This document shows, piece after piece, positions 39,501-49,783 of a DNA stretch of 64,000 nt. The stretch is from a bacterium BMS3Bbin05 (GTDB taxonomy: Bacteria > Nitrospirota > Thermodesulfovibrionia > Thermodesulfovibrionales > BMS3Bbin05), in contig BDTO01000036.1 in NCBI GenBank assembly GCA_002897855.1, forward strand, positions 89,919-153,918. The letters run 5' to 3'. The stretch's first letter is position 1. Each line of letters begins with the position of its first letter. The notes under the pieces were generated by a model. It was given only the letters and a program-made list of their open reading frames with translations. It made no database searches and was not told where the DNA came from. A program made the translations under genes and the position numbers.

Positions 39501-40628
39501 TTAATTCTGTAAACCGGCCAGAAATTCCGTTATCCTGTTTACTCCCTCTTCAAGTTCCTTAATAGGCCGGGTAAACGCAAATCTGACAAAGTTCTCACAA
39601 CCAACGGTGCCGAAATCAATGCCGGGCGTAACGGCAACACGGTGTTTCTCAAGCAGTTGTTCGGCAAATTCAGAACCTTTAAGACCATATTTTGACACAT
39701 CAGCCCATATATAAAATGCCCCTTCAGGCTTGACCGGTATAGAGAAAATACCGGAGAGCGCCGGAAACAGATAATCCCTTCTTTCCCTGAACACGGCCCT
39801 CACCTTTCCAAGATAATCTCCATCAAATGCATTAACGGCAGCATACTGGGCCGGCGTATTTGCGGCTATGAAAATATTCTGAATAGCCATTTCGGCCTTT
39901 CTCACAAGCTTCGCTGGAAGTATTACCCATCCTATCCTGAAACCGGGCATGCAGAAGTATTTCGAAAAACCGTTGATTACGATAACATTATCATCAAATT
40001 CCAAAGCAGTATGTTCATTGCGGTCATATACCAGCCCATGATATATCTCATCGCATATAAACGAGATGTCATTTCTCCTGGAAAGATCAATAAGAGCAGA
40101 AAGGCGGTCTTTACCGTATATATTTCCCACCGGATTTGAAGGTGTTGAAACCTGCACCGCTTTAATGTCCCGTAACCCTTCAAGCTCATCTGTCCCGATA
40201 CAAAACTCATTATCAGCATTTAAAGCCACAAAAACCGGATCGGCATCCAGTATATACGAAAAATTTCTGTAGCAGGGATAGGCCGGATTTGAAAGAGCTA
40301 TCTTGTCACCACTGTTAAGGAGCATTGCATAAACTATCAGAAATGCACCCGAAGTCCCCGGGGTAACGGCAACACGCTCAGGTGAAACATTTACCCCGTA
40401 TCTCTCCTTGTAATATCCGGAAATTGTTTCTCTCAATTCCATTAAACCGAGTGCGGGAGTATACCTGTATTTCCCATCTCTGACCGCTTTTTCAAAGGCC
40501 TCTATGACACCAGGAGGTGCATCGAGATCCGGCTCGCCCACCTCAAGATGAATGACATCCTCCATGCGCCTGGCCCTGTCAAGGATATCCATTACGATAA
40601 AGGGCGATACGTTCCTGAACCTGTCCAT
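39501..40628 (-). CDS. class I pyridoxal phosphate aminotransferase
   Basis: [48 protein letters not shown]. Confidence 0.93.
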   Translation of the reverse strand: MDRFRNVSPFIVMDILDRARRMEDVIHLEVGEPDLDAPPGVIEAFEKAVRDGKYRYTPALGLMELRETISGYYKERYGVNVSPERVAVTPGTSGAFLIVYAMLLNSGDKIALSNPAYPCYRNFSYILDADPVFVALNADNEFCIGTDELEGLRDIKAVQVSTPSNPVGNIYGKDRLSALIDLSRRNDISFICDEIYHGLVYDRNEHTALEFDDNVIVINGFSKYFCMPGFRIGWVILPAKLVRKAEMAIQNIFIAANTPAQYAAVNAFDGDYLGKVRAVFRERRDYLFPALSGIFSIPVKPEGAFYIWADVSKYGLKGSEFAEQLLEKHRVAVTPGIDFGTVGCENFVRFAFTRPIKELEEGVNRITEFLAGLQN

Positions 40629-40708
40629 ACGGATTATTATAAATAATCCCGTAACTTTTTTACATTGCCTTATAGCAATTTTTACGATTCAGTTGTGTAT
40701 AATTAAAT

Positions 40709-41995
40709 ATGGCCAGGAAGATATTTAACGCCTTACTTCTACTGTCTTTGGTACTTCCATTATTACCTGCATATTCAGGCAGTAATTCCGTCATGGTGTT
40801 AACAGTTAGCAGTGTCATAAATCCGGTCTCCGCCGAATTCATCGTTAAAAGCATTTCCGGGGCAAACAACAATAAAATGGAGGCGGTAATTATAGAGCTT
40901 GACACGCCGGGAGGGCTCGATATTTCCATGAGGCAGATAATCAAGGCCATTAGCGCAAGCAATGTGCCTGTGATTGTGTATGTTTCGCCGTCGGGCGCCC
41001 GCGCCGCATCCGCCGGGGTCTTCATTACGATGGCGGCGGACATTGCTGCAATGGCGCCGGGGACCAACATAGGTGCGGCACATCCCGTCAACATGGGCGG
41101 TAAAATGAGCAAGACCATGAAGGAAAAGGTAACCAATGATGCAGTTGCATATATAAAATCAATTGCCGAAAAGAGGGGGAGGAATAAGAAGTGGGCGGAA
41201 AATGCCGTTCGGAAAAGCGTATCTGTAACAGATACCGAGGCACTTAAACTCAATGTCATAGATATCAGGGCGGATAATATAAATGATCTCCTGAGGAAAA
41301 TTAACGGGAGAACAGTTGAATTGATCTCGGGCACAAAAAAATTAAATACTGAAAATGTTACACTTGTCAGAGAAAAAATGGGGTTCCGTCTCAAACTGCT
41401 GGCCATAATAACTAATCCCAATATTGCATATATACTCATGATGCTCGGTTTCTACGGACTCTTTTTTGAGCTGATAAGCCCCGGTGCGATCTTCCCGGGA
41501 GTATTGGGCGGTATATGCCTGATTCTCGCATTTTACTCTTTTCAGACACTTCCTGTTAATTATGCCGGGGTTCTTCTTATTATTCTCGGCATCATAATGT
41601 TTATTCTGGAAATCAAGATAGTGTCTTACGGCGTCCTCACATTAGGAGGTATCATATCCATGACGATCGGGTCTATAATGCTCTTTGACAATGCAATGCC
41701 TTTTATCAGGCTATCCCTTGCTACAATCATCCCCGCCGTTATACTTACAGTCCTCTTTTTCACGGTAGCGGTAAGACTCGTTTACAAGGCCTGGAGGAAA
41801 CAGCCGGTAACAGGGCAAGAGGGACTTATAGGCCTCGATGGGATTGCCATGTCGGACATTTCGGATAGCGGGATGGTAATAGTACACGGTGAATACTGGC
41901 AGGCATACTGTAATGAGCCTGTCAGGAAAGGAGAAATAGTAACGGTCGAATCCGTTGACGGACTCAAAATAAAAGTAAAAAAGAAAAAAAATTAA
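40709..41995 (+). CDS. NfeD-family membrane-bound ClpP-class serine protease
   Basis: VIIELDTPGGLDISMRQIIKAI; VSPSGARAASAGVFITMAADIAAMAPGTNIGAAHPV; C-terminal OB fold. Confidence 0.93.
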   Translation: MARKIFNALLLLSLVLPLLPAYSGSNSVMVLTVSSVINPVSAEFIVKSISGANNNKMEAVIIELDTPGGLDISMRQIIKAISASNVPVIVYVSPSGARAASAGVFITMAADIAAMAPGTNIGAAHPVNMGGKMSKTMKEKVTNDAVAYIKSIAEKRGRNKKWAENAVRKSVSVTDTEALKLNVIDIRADNINDLLRKINGRTVELISGTKKLNTENVTLVREKMGFRLKLLAIITNPNIAYILMMLGFYGLFFELISPGAIFPGVLGGICLILAFYSFQTLPVNYAGVLLIILGIIMFILEIKIVSYGVLTLGGIISMTIGSIMLFDNAMPFIRLSLATIIPAVILTVLFFTVAVRLVYKAWRKQPVTGQEGLIGLDGIAMSDISDSGMVIVHGEYWQAYCNEPVRKGEIVTVESVDGLKIKVKKKKN

Positions 41996-42007
41996 AGGAG
42001 GACCAAC

Positions 42008-42772
42008 ATGTTTCCAGAATCTCTAATAAGCATTATATTTGTCGTAGTCGTTGTTTTATACTTCCTTACAAGTGCCATCAAGATCCTGAAGGAATATGAA
42101 AGGGGTGTTATATTCAGGCTCGGCAGGGTAATACCGGTCAAGGGCCCCGGTTTAATCATCTTACTACCGGTAATCGATAAACTTGTCAAGGTAAGTCTCA
42201 GGACTATCACAATGGATGTACCTTCCCAGGATATCATTACAAAGGATAATGTGACAGTAAAGGTCAATGCAGTTGTATATTTCAGAGTCATGGAACCTAT
42301 CAAGGCCATAACGGAAATTGAGGACTACGTATTCGCAACCAGCCAGATGTCTCAGACTACCCTCAGAAGCGTACTCGGGCAGAGCCACCTCGACGATCTC
42401 CTTTCAAAGAGAGATGATGTAAACACGGAACTCCAGAGGATCATCGATCTCCAGACGGAACCCTGGGGCATAAAGGTGACTGCAGTCGAGGTCAAGAATG
42501 TCGATCTTCCCCAGGAGATGCAGAGGGCCATAGCCCGCCAGGCGGAGGCGGAAAGAGAAAGAAGGGCAAAGATAATAAATGCAGACGGGGAATTCCAGGC
42601 TGCACAGAAACTCGCCGATGCAGCTGCAATAATATCTTCACAGCCATCAACCCTGCAGTTGAGATATCTGCAGACGCTCGTGGAGATATCGACTGGAAAG
42701 ACGAACACGATAATGTTCCCGATACCGGTCGATATCATTACAAAGGTATTTAATAAAACTACCGGGGAGTGA
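42008..42772 (+). CDS. slipin family protein (stomatin/prohibitin)
   Basis: [61 protein letters not shown]. Confidence 0.94.
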   Translation: MFPESLISIIFVVVVVLYFLTSAIKILKEYERGVIFRLGRVIPVKGPGLIILLPVIDKLVKVSLRTITMDVPSQDIITKDNVTVKVNAVVYFRVMEPIKAITEIEDYVFATSQMSQTTLRSVLGQSHLDDLLSKRDDVNTELQRIIDLQTEPWGIKVTAVEVKNVDLPQEMQRAIARQAEAERERRAKIINADGEFQAAQKLADAAAIISSQPSTLQLRYLQTLVEISTGKTNTIMFPIPVDIITKVFNKTTGE

Positions 42773-42773
42773 C

Positions 42774-43487
42774 ATTAAAATATCCAAGGGTAAGAACAAG
42801 ACATTTATAAAGTTCATCTGCCTGGTCTCAATAATAACCATCCCTGCTGTACTGCTCTATACAACAGGGATGGTTCAATTCTTTCTTGACAGGCAGAAGA
42901 TAAAGTTATTCCTGGATTCCCTGGGGATATTTTCATATGCCGGATTTATTGCCCTTCAGATTTTCCAGGTTGTTGCCGCTCCCATACCGGGCGAAGTCAC
43001 CGGCTTTCTGGGCGGATTCCTTTACGGTATTCCAACAGGGATAGCACTGTCGACCGTCGGTCTTACGGCCGGTTCGTGGCTTGCGTTTACGCTTTCAAAG
43101 ATTTTCGGACGCCCCCTTATCGAGAAAATTATAAAAAAAAAGACGATTGACAGATACGACTATCTTCTGCACAGCAAAGGGATTATCCTGATTTTCATTC
43201 TCTTTTTATTACCCGGATTTCCCAAGGATTATCTAAGTTACATCCTTGGGCTGGGGCACATGTCCACCAAAGCCTTTCTTATAATCAGCACTCTCGGCAG
43301 GTTATCGGGTACGGTCATGCTCACCCTCGGAGGCAGCTACATAAGAAATCACCAGTATGGTTATTTTCTTACACTTGCGTCCATAGTGACTGTTATTATA
43401 ATCCTAATCACAATATACAGGGACAGAATTGAACATCACCTGAGAAAATGGCATTTCACGAGAGATTCGCATGGAAGAGATAAATGA
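42774..43487 (+). CDS. TVP38/TMEM64 (VTT domain) membrane protein; start uncertain (ATG 42870, or upstream ATT 42774)
   Basis: VVAAPIPGEVTGFLGGFLYGIPTGIALSTVGLTAGSWLAFTLSKIFGRP; in-frame upstream codons encode an N-terminal TM helix after RBS ggggag. Confidence 0.82.
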   Translation: MKISKGKNKTFIKFICLVSIITIPAVLLYTTGMVQFFLDRQKIKLFLDSLGIFSYAGFIALQIFQVVAAPIPGEVTGFLGGFLYGIPTGIALSTVGLTAGSWLAFTLSKIFGRPLIEKIIKKKTIDRYDYLLHSKGIILIFILFLLPGFPKDYLSYILGLGHMSTKAFLIISTLGRLSGTVMLTLGGSYIRNHQYGYFLTLASIVTVIIILITIYRDRIEHHLRKWHFTRDSHGRDK

Positions 43488-43779
43488 ACTGATCAGACGT
43501 TATCACCTTAAAGAGGATGGTGAGCACGTTATTATCCCCTTTAAGGGCGAAAACGGCAATATTAAACACTGCTACCTTCTCAAAAGAAGGTTTATTCGAA
43601 TTGAATATCCTGAAGGTCATTATGTCGATTATCCCCTTCCTGTAGCCATAGAAGCGACTATAAGATATCCTGAAGTAAGGCTGAGCGAGGCGATTTGTAT
43701 GATTAACAAGGAATCGTCCGGCAAAATATTGTCCGGAGATGCCGGGGATACAGATACAGTTGAACCAAATAACGGTTAG
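43471..43779 (+). CDS. Conserved-looking hypothetical protein, 102 aa
   Basis: Overlaps VTT gene stop; compact soluble protein EDGEHVIIPFKGENGNIKHCYLLKRRFIRIEYPEGHYVDYPL. Confidence 0.55.
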   Translation: MEEINELIRRYHLKEDGEHVIIPFKGENGNIKHCYLLKRRFIRIEYPEGHYVDYPLPVAIEATIRYPEVRLSEAICMINKESSGKILSGDAGDTDTVEPNNG

Positions 43780-43795
43780 CAGAACGGGATTGTTT

Positions 43796-44776
43796 TTACC
43801 ACTTTATCAGTGCGGATGACCAGGTAAGCCCTCCGCCAAACGACTCAAGCAGGATGAAATCACCCTTTCTTATCCTGCCCTGCCTGCACGCTTCGTCCAG
43901 GGCTATCGGAATTGACGCGGCAGAAGTATTTCCGTACCTGTCCACATTAACAACAACCTTGTCCATATTCATATTCAGACGCTTCGCAGTAGCCTGTATA
44001 ATCCTAAGATTCGCCTGATGCGGCACAAGAAGAGAGACGTCAGATGCACTTATCCGGTTTTTTTTCAGTGTATCAACAACGGCTTTCTCAAGAGTTCTTA
44101 CGGCTATCTTAAATGTCTCATTGCCCTTCATCTTCAAAAAATGCATCCTGTTCTTAACCGTTTCCTCTGATGCAGGAAATGCGGAACCACCGGCAGGTAC
44201 ATTAAGCAGGTTCCAGATACTTCCATCTGTGAATATGTCAACCGACCATATCCCACTGTCATTATCGGACGGCTCAACAACCACTGCTCCCGCTCCGTCA
44301 CCAAGCAGAACGCATGTAGACCTGTCTTCCCAATCGGTAATCCGTGATAATGTTTCAGCCCCTATAAGCAATACCCGCTTTGCCATGCAGGATTTAATAT
44401 ATGCATTGGCAACAGAAAGCCCAAAGGTAAATCCTGAACATGCAGCATTAATATCGAATGCTGCAGCCTTCTTCGCCTTAAGTTTCTTTTGGACAAAACA
44501 GGCGGTTGAAGGCAACGGCATATCTCCCGTTACCGTTGCAACAATTATAAGGTCAATATCTCTGGCCCTCAGGCAGGCCCGATCCAAGGCCCTTTTAGCC
44601 GCCTCTACAGCAAGATCGGAAGTGTTTATCCCGTCTTCTGCAATCCGCCTCTCCCTGATTCCGGTCCTCTCTATTATCCATTCATCCGATGTATCTACCA
44701 TTTTTTCAATATCATGGTTAGTCAACACCTTTTCAGGAACAAATGAACCCGTACCGGTTATTCCGGCTCTCATCAC
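43796..44776 (-). CDS. fabH: 3-oxoacyl-ACP synthase III
   Basis: TGTGSFVPEKVLTNHDIEKMVDTSDEWIIERTGI; AAFDINAACSGFTFGL; LVPHQANLRI; NRYGNTSAASIPIALDE-like. Confidence 0.97.
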   Translation of the reverse strand: MMRAGITGTGSFVPEKVLTNHDIEKMVDTSDEWIIERTGIRERRIAEDGINTSDLAVEAAKRALDRACLRARDIDLIIVATVTGDMPLPSTACFVQKKLKAKKAAAFDINAACSGFTFGLSVANAYIKSCMAKRVLLIGAETLSRITDWEDRSTCVLLGDGAGAVVVEPSDNDSGIWSVDIFTDGSIWNLLNVPAGGSAFPASEETVKNRMHFLKMKGNETFKIAVRTLEKAVVDTLKKNRISASDVSLLVPHQANLRIIQATAKRLNMNMDKVVVNVDRYGNTSAASIPIALDEACRQGRIRKGDFILLESFGGGLTWSSALIKW

Positions 44777-44779
44777 TTT

Positions 44780-45784
44780 CTAATCCCCTCTCTTTTTGCT
44801 ATTTATTTCGATTGAAATAATTTCATGTAACTTTTTACCTGCAAGTTTTGCGGCAACTCCTATGGCATTTCTTATAGCCATGGGAGAAGATCTTCCGTGG
44901 CTTATAATACTCGTACCGTTAATTCCCAGAAGCGGAGCGCCGCCATATTCGGCATAATTCGTCTTTTTCTTGAAATCCTTCAAGGCAGGTTTCATCAACA
45001 GAAAACCCAGAATACCGGAAAACCTCCTCGATATCTCATTTTTGAGCATTTTGTAGATAGCTTCCGCCAACCCTTCACTTATCTTGAGTGTAATATTACC
45101 CAGGAAACCGTCGCATACAACAACATCCGTCTCTCCGGCATAGACTTCCTTTCCTTCAATATTTCCGGTAAAATTAATGTTACTGTCTTTCAGAAGTTTA
45201 AAAGCCGCCTTCGTAAGTTCATTACCCTTTGTATCCTCTTCTCCGATATTGAGGATAGCAACTCTGGGGGATGATCTATCAAATAAAGCACTGCAGTAAG
45301 CGCTTCCCATAACTCCAAACTCAAGGAGATTCTGTGGACTGCAATCAACATTGGCGCCGGCATCCACAAGAACAAATGGGTCTTTCAACGAAGGCATTAT
45401 CGTGGCAATGGCAGGTCTTTCAACACCTTTGATCTTGCCGATTTTAATCAATGACATCGCCATGGTAACGCCGGAATGACCTGCACTGACAACTGCATCC
45501 GCATTACCGCTCTTTACCATACTAACAGCGACTGCAATTGAAGAATCTTTTCTTTTCCTCAAGGCAACGGAGGGTGATTCATGCATGGGAACTACATCGG
45601 AGGCATGCTGAACAGAAATTCTCTCCCCCGGATACTTTTTATCTTTTAACAGGGCAATTATCCTGTGTTCGTCGCCGACTAAAATTACTTTTATATCATC
45701 GGATTCCGTAACTGTTTCTACGGCACCTTCAACTGTAGAATCGGGAGCAAGATCTCCGCCCATTGCATCAAGAGCAATAATCAT
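44780..45784 (-). CDS. plsX: phosphate acyltransferase PlsX
   Basis: MIIALDAMGGDLAPDSTVEGA; SAGHSGVTMA; VVCDGFLGNITLKISEG. Confidence 0.96.
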   Translation of the reverse strand: MIIALDAMGGDLAPDSTVEGAVETVTESDDIKVILVGDEHRIIALLKDKKYPGERISVQHASDVVPMHESPSVALRKRKDSSIAVAVSMVKSGNADAVVSAGHSGVTMAMSLIKIGKIKGVERPAIATIMPSLKDPFVLVDAGANVDCSPQNLLEFGVMGSAYCSALFDRSSPRVAILNIGEEDTKGNELTKAAFKLLKDSNINFTGNIEGKEVYAGETDVVVCDGFLGNITLKISEGLAEAIYKMLKNEISRRFSGILGFLLMKPALKDFKKKTNYAEYGGAPLLGINGTSIISHGRSSPMAIRNAIGVAAKLAGKKLHEIISIEINSKKRGD

Positions 45785-45785
45785 C

Positions 45786-45971
45786 TTAATCTTTTTCTAC
45801 AATTTCAAGTACTTTTCTCTTGTTATAAGAGCCGCATTCCAGGCAGACTTTGTGAGGTAATTTTACCTCTCCACATTCCGGACACTTCATAACAGACAAA
45901 ATTTCACCTTTCCAGTTTGCGCGTCTCTTATCCCGTCTTGACCTGCAATGTCTGGACGTTGGATTTGCCAT
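45786..45971 (-). CDS. rpmF: 50S ribosomal protein L32
   Basis: MANPTSRHCRSRRDKRRANWK...CPECGEVKLPHKVCLECGSY. Confidence 0.95.
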   Translation of the reverse strand: MANPTSRHCRSRRDKRRANWKGEILSVMKCPECGEVKLPHKVCLECGSYNKRKVLEIVEKD

Positions 45972-45973
45972 TT

Positions 45974-46492
45974 CTATTCCTTCCTTTCATCTATTATTTT
46001 TTTCAGCTTCAACCATCTTCTATCAGTTAATTCTTCATCACAGTCGCATTTCTCGCTGTTCAGGTCCGTACCACACATCCTGCACAATCCCTTGCACTCG
46101 ACCGAGCAGAGCGGCTTGATAGGGATATTCAGCGAAACCTGTTCGCTCACAAGGTCCGAAACGTCGATTAGACCCTCACTATAAAAACCTGTATTGAGTT
46201 CTTCATTGCTCAATTTGTGTCTTTCATCCATAAGACCTCTTTCTTTCGAAGGCAGATACATAATATTGACATCGGCCCTGAGACCGTTATTAAAAGTCTC
46301 AAGACACCGGCTGCACTCAAGGACTGTTTCGGTATCTATATAACCTGTAATAATTACCGACGCTCCATCCCTGTATAGTTTCAGGTGAGCCTCAACAGGT
46401 ATTTTCTGCGCATATTGCTCATTCAGAACTATATCTTCTGATAAATTCAGCTCATACCCTTCTTCAGTAATATCAAAGACTTTAAGTTTCAT
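45974..46492 (-). CDS. DUF177/YceD family protein
   Basis: LECSRCLETFNNGLRADVNIMYLP; IPIKPLCSVECKGLCRMCGTDLN; upstream of rpmF-plsX-fabH. Confidence 0.9.
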   Translation of the reverse strand: MKLKVFDITEEGYELNLSEDIVLNEQYAQKIPVEAHLKLYRDGASVIITGYIDTETVLECSRCLETFNNGLRADVNIMYLPSKERGLMDERHKLSNEELNTGFYSEGLIDVSDLVSEQVSLNIPIKPLCSVECKGLCRMCGTDLNSEKCDCDEELTDRRWLKLKKIIDERKE

Positions 46493-46599
46493 CTCGATCT
46501 AACACATTTGATATTTTAATGAAATAATCAAAATTGAGTCAAGCATACAAGAATCTAAGGTGCACGACAAATTCATGGACAGCATTACTGAGGCAGAAG

Positions 46600-46782
46600 A
46601 TCGATATTCCCGGAAGTCTTTCCGTGCAGGGCAATGATACCGTTTGCCCCATTGACTGTCCAGTGCATCAGGGTTGTTTCAATCTTTGTCCAATAACTGT
46701 ATTGCAACCCGTTTCTACTACTCCTGAGCCGACAAAAAACCCCTGTCTTCTGAAATTATCATAGCGCATTCTTCTTTGTTTT
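46600..46782 (-). pseudogene. C-terminal relic of an ISKra4-like transposase, frameshifted
   Basis: Reverse-strand reading RMRYDNFRRQGFFVGSGVVETGCNTVIGQRLKQ then, in a second frame, LMHWTVNGANGIIALHGKTSGN. Confidence 0.6.
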
Positions 46783-46854
46783 TCTCAAAACAACCAATCT
46801 CTTTCTAATATCTCTTTTGCTTCATCAATACAGGACAAGAGTCTTTTAATCGCT

Positions 46855-47010
46855 TTAATTAGTGTCTGTGTATAAATTGCCATTTTTTGTTTTTGTCATG
46901 TCCCGAACGCTTTCGGGACATTTAGAAGTTATTGAAAAGAATAGATTCCGGCTTAAGGACTGCCGGAATGACAGATAGAGATGCTGACTTTATACACAGA
47001 CTCTAATTAA
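46855..47010. repeat. MITE-like repeat family A, copy 2 (most complete)
   Basis: 22-bp terminal inverted repeats with 1 mismatch: ttaattagtgtctgtgtataaa (46855-46876) / tttatacacagactctaattaa (46989-47010). Confidence 0.9.
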
Positions 47011-47101
47011 TTGAATCTTGCCCGGGAAATAAGAAAAAGATTATAATATCGGATGTCCACAATAAATTATAAATTAAGGCTATGAAGGAGACAGTTATAG
47101 A

Positions 47102-48562
47102 ATGAGAAGCAGGACTAAATTAAACATATTCCTTTTTATATTGATTGGTCTCGTGATAGGACTTACCATGTCATCCAGTTTCGGGATACAGGAAAAGACA
47201 GCGGCCGAACAAAAGGCGGTTTCAACTGAGAGCGCAGACTTTCTCAATAAACTGAATGTTGCCCTTTCTGAAATTTCCGATATGGTTGAGCCTGCGGTTG
47301 TCAATATATCCACAGAAAAGACTGTCAGGATTAATAACAACCCCTTCGACGGCTTCTTTAACGACCCTTTTTTCAGGAGATTTTTCGGTAACAGGGGCAA
47401 AGCCTTCAGGGGCCCGCATGAATACAAATCAAGGGCTCTCGGGTCCGGGGTCATAATAAGTGATGACGGATATATCCTGACCAATAATCATGTTGTCAAA
47501 GATGCAGACAAGATCAAGGTTCTTCTTTTTGATAAAAGGGAATTCGACGGTAAGGTCATAGGAACAGACCCGAAAACAGATGTTGCTGTTATCAGGATTA
47601 AAGCCAGGAACCTGCCGGTGCTCAAGCTGGGGAATTCCGATAAACTAAAGGCGGGATCTCTTGTTATAGCCGTTGGCAATCCTTACGGCCTCAGTCATAC
47701 TGTAACAATGGGCATAGTAAGTGCTGTCGGCAGGGCAAATGTCGGCATAGCGGATTATGAAGACTTTATACAGACTGATGCGGCTATCAATCCCGGAAAC
47801 TCCGGCGGTGCCATGGTTAATACCAGGGGTGAGCTCGTCGGGATAAACACGGCTATTTTCTCGACAACCGGGGGGTACCAGGGAATAGGATTTGCAATTC
47901 CGAGTAATATGGCAAAAAACGTCATGGAAAGCCTCATCAGGCACGGCAAAGTTGTAAGGGGATGGCTTGGTGTTACAATACAGGATCTTACCCCCGAACT
48001 TGCAAAGCATTTCGATATCAAAGCAAAAAAGGGTGTTCTGGTATCCGATGTCGTCGAGAAAAGTCCTGCTGAAAAGGCGGGCATGAAAAGGGGTGACCTG
48101 ATAGTGGCATATGACGGAAAAAAGGTTAAGAATACCTTCGGCTTTAGAAATATGGTTGCAGAAACCCCTCCCGGAAACAGTGTCGATATATCTGTCATGA
48201 GAGACGGTAAAGAAACGGTGCTTAATGTAAAGATAGGTGAACTGCCCGAAAAGCTCATGTCATCGGCATCCGGCGAAGGCCCCGCCCTTAAAGGAATTAC
48301 CGTCAGGGATCTTACCCCGGATATCAGGGAAAGGCTCGGCATCTCTGAAAAAGTCAACGGGGTAGTTGTTTCAGGCGTAGCGCCTGACAGCGATGCATAC
48401 GGAAAACTGATGTCAGGCGACATTATCCGGGAGATCAACAGAAAGACAATAAACAATATCGGGGATTACAGAAAGAGCCTCACGGAAAGCAGCGGCCAGA
48501 AAGACATCCTTTTACTTGTTTACAGGAAGGGAGCATATATTTACCTGACCATTTCGAGATGA
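47102..48562 (+). CDS. DegQ/HtrA (Do) family serine endoprotease with two PDZ domains
   Basis: SRALGSGVIISDDGYILTNNHVVKDAD; QTDAAINPGNSGGAMVNTRGELVGINTAI; two PDZ domains. Confidence 0.95.
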   Translation: MRSRTKLNIFLFILIGLVIGLTMSSSFGIQEKTAAEQKAVSTESADFLNKLNVALSEISDMVEPAVVNISTEKTVRINNNPFDGFFNDPFFRRFFGNRGKAFRGPHEYKSRALGSGVIISDDGYILTNNHVVKDADKIKVLLFDKREFDGKVIGTDPKTDVAVIRIKARNLPVLKLGNSDKLKAGSLVIAVGNPYGLSHTVTMGIVSAVGRANVGIADYEDFIQTDAAINPGNSGGAMVNTRGELVGINTAIFSTTGGYQGIGFAIPSNMAKNVMESLIRHGKVVRGWLGVTIQDLTPELAKHFDIKAKKGVLVSDVVEKSPAEKAGMKRGDLIVAYDGKKVKNTFGFRNMVAETPPGNSVDISVMRDGKETVLNVKIGELPEKLMSSASGEGPALKGITVRDLTPDIRERLGISEKVNGVVVSGVAPDSDAYGKLMSGDIIREINRKTINNIGDYRKSLTESSGQKDILLLVYRKGAYIYLTISR

Positions 48563-48603
48563 CGGGTTACTAATCAAAGATAGTCCCCCTTATTTGCGTT
48601 AAC

Positions 48604-48772
48604 CAGGTCCGATACCCTGAACGGTTTCATAAGTATCTCTATGGCCTCCATTTTCCCTCAACTCATCAAATTCATCCCTGATTAGGATCAGGTGGAAATA
48701 ATACCCTTCTGCCTTGGTTTGATTTTCCTCATCTTCTTCAGTACATCGAGACCGGACGGCTCCGTACTATCG
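48604..48772 (-). pseudogene. Decayed response regulator receiver-domain fragment
   Basis: Reverse-strand readings EPSGLDVLKKMRKIKPRQKGIIST* and, after frame change, MEAIEILMKPFRVSDLVNA. Confidence 0.5.
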
Positions 48773-48930
48773 TGCTTTTATTATCAGACCTATTTACACC
48801 ATTGCAGGACGCATTTTATTTGTTTTTTTATCCTGTAAAAGCGGCATATTTAAAAAAAAACCATTAATACCAGAACAGATAAAACCCCTGTTATTTGTCT
48901 ATTAATATATTTCCTCCGAATCCTGCACAA

Positions 48931-49521
48931 TTAATGTGTCCGTGTACCATCAACAAAGATATCAACAAAGGTACGGATGGTTCTGTCAATCTCCTTTTTT
49001 CCGATTTCACGCCCTTTCAATATTTCTTCTGCCTTGAAATATGAAAATATCATCCCCATAAAGGCCTTTGCACCCAACTCGGGAGGGAATGATCTTAACT
49101 CGTTTTTTTTCTGCATACACCTGAAATATCCCGCGAGGTTCTTAATTATCCCGTTCACGAATCTGAAATATACCCTTCTGATCTTTTCAGGATACAGATT
49201 TATCTCGGAATATATTATCTTTACCAGTGGTTTCCTTTCCTGAAGTGTTTCAAAAAATTGCAAACCTATCATTGCCAGGGCTTCACGATAATCAAGCCTT
49301 TCCAGTCCCGGAAGCAACTCCTTCAGTCTGGGAAGAAAAGTGTATTCATTAAGAACTGATTCAAAAAGTTTCTCTTTCGACCCGAAGTTTCTGAACAGGG
49401 TCAGCTCAGAAACTCCCGCCTTTGAAGCGATTTCCTTTGTCGTTGCACCCAGGTATCCCTTTTCGGATATTAGCCGGAGTGTCGATTCCATCAATCGTTT
49501 TTTTGTATCGGACCGATTCAT
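48931..49521 (-). CDS. TetR/AcrR family regulator
   Basis: KKRLMESTLRLISEKGYLGATTKEIASKAGVSELTLFRNFGSKEKLFESVL. Confidence 0.92.
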   Translation of the reverse strand: MNRSDTKKRLMESTLRLISEKGYLGATTKEIASKAGVSELTLFRNFGSKEKLFESVLNEYTFLPRLKELLPGLERLDYREALAMIGLQFFETLQERKPLVKIIYSEINLYPEKIRRVYFRFVNGIIKNLAGYFRCMQKKNELRSFPPELGAKAFMGMIFSYFKAEEILKGREIGKKEIDRTIRTFVDIFVDGTRTH

Positions 49522-49589
49522 AATGTAAGTAATTACTTACTATAATATTATACCGGTATATTGTCAAGTTTCTCATCTCTGAAGACTGA

Positions 49590-49737
49590 ATAGAGTCTGT
49601 GTATAAAGTCAGTCTCTCTATCTGTCATTTCCCGACTTAGTCGGGGAATCTATTCTTTTCTATAAGTTCCGGATGCCCGATTACAGACTTCGGGCATGAC
49701 AGGAATAAAAAACGGCAATTTATACACAGACACTAAA
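49590..49737. repeat. MITE-like repeat family A, copy 3 (inverted relative to copies 1 and 2)
   Basis: tagagtctgtgtataaa (49591-49607) / tttatacacagacacta (49719-49735), same interior in reverse orientation. Confidence 0.88.
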
Positions 49738-49783
49738 TAAAAAGGTATCAGGTAAACAAAAACAAGGAATATAACAAGAAATT

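Noticed and set aside
40660-41439. 259-aa reverse ORF opposite NfeD
   Set aside because: Low-complexity hydrophobic shadow of the NfeD gene; the plus-strand product has clear catalytic motifs.
46534-46764. 76-aa plus-strand ORF
   Set aside because: Antisense of the ISKra4-like transposase relic.
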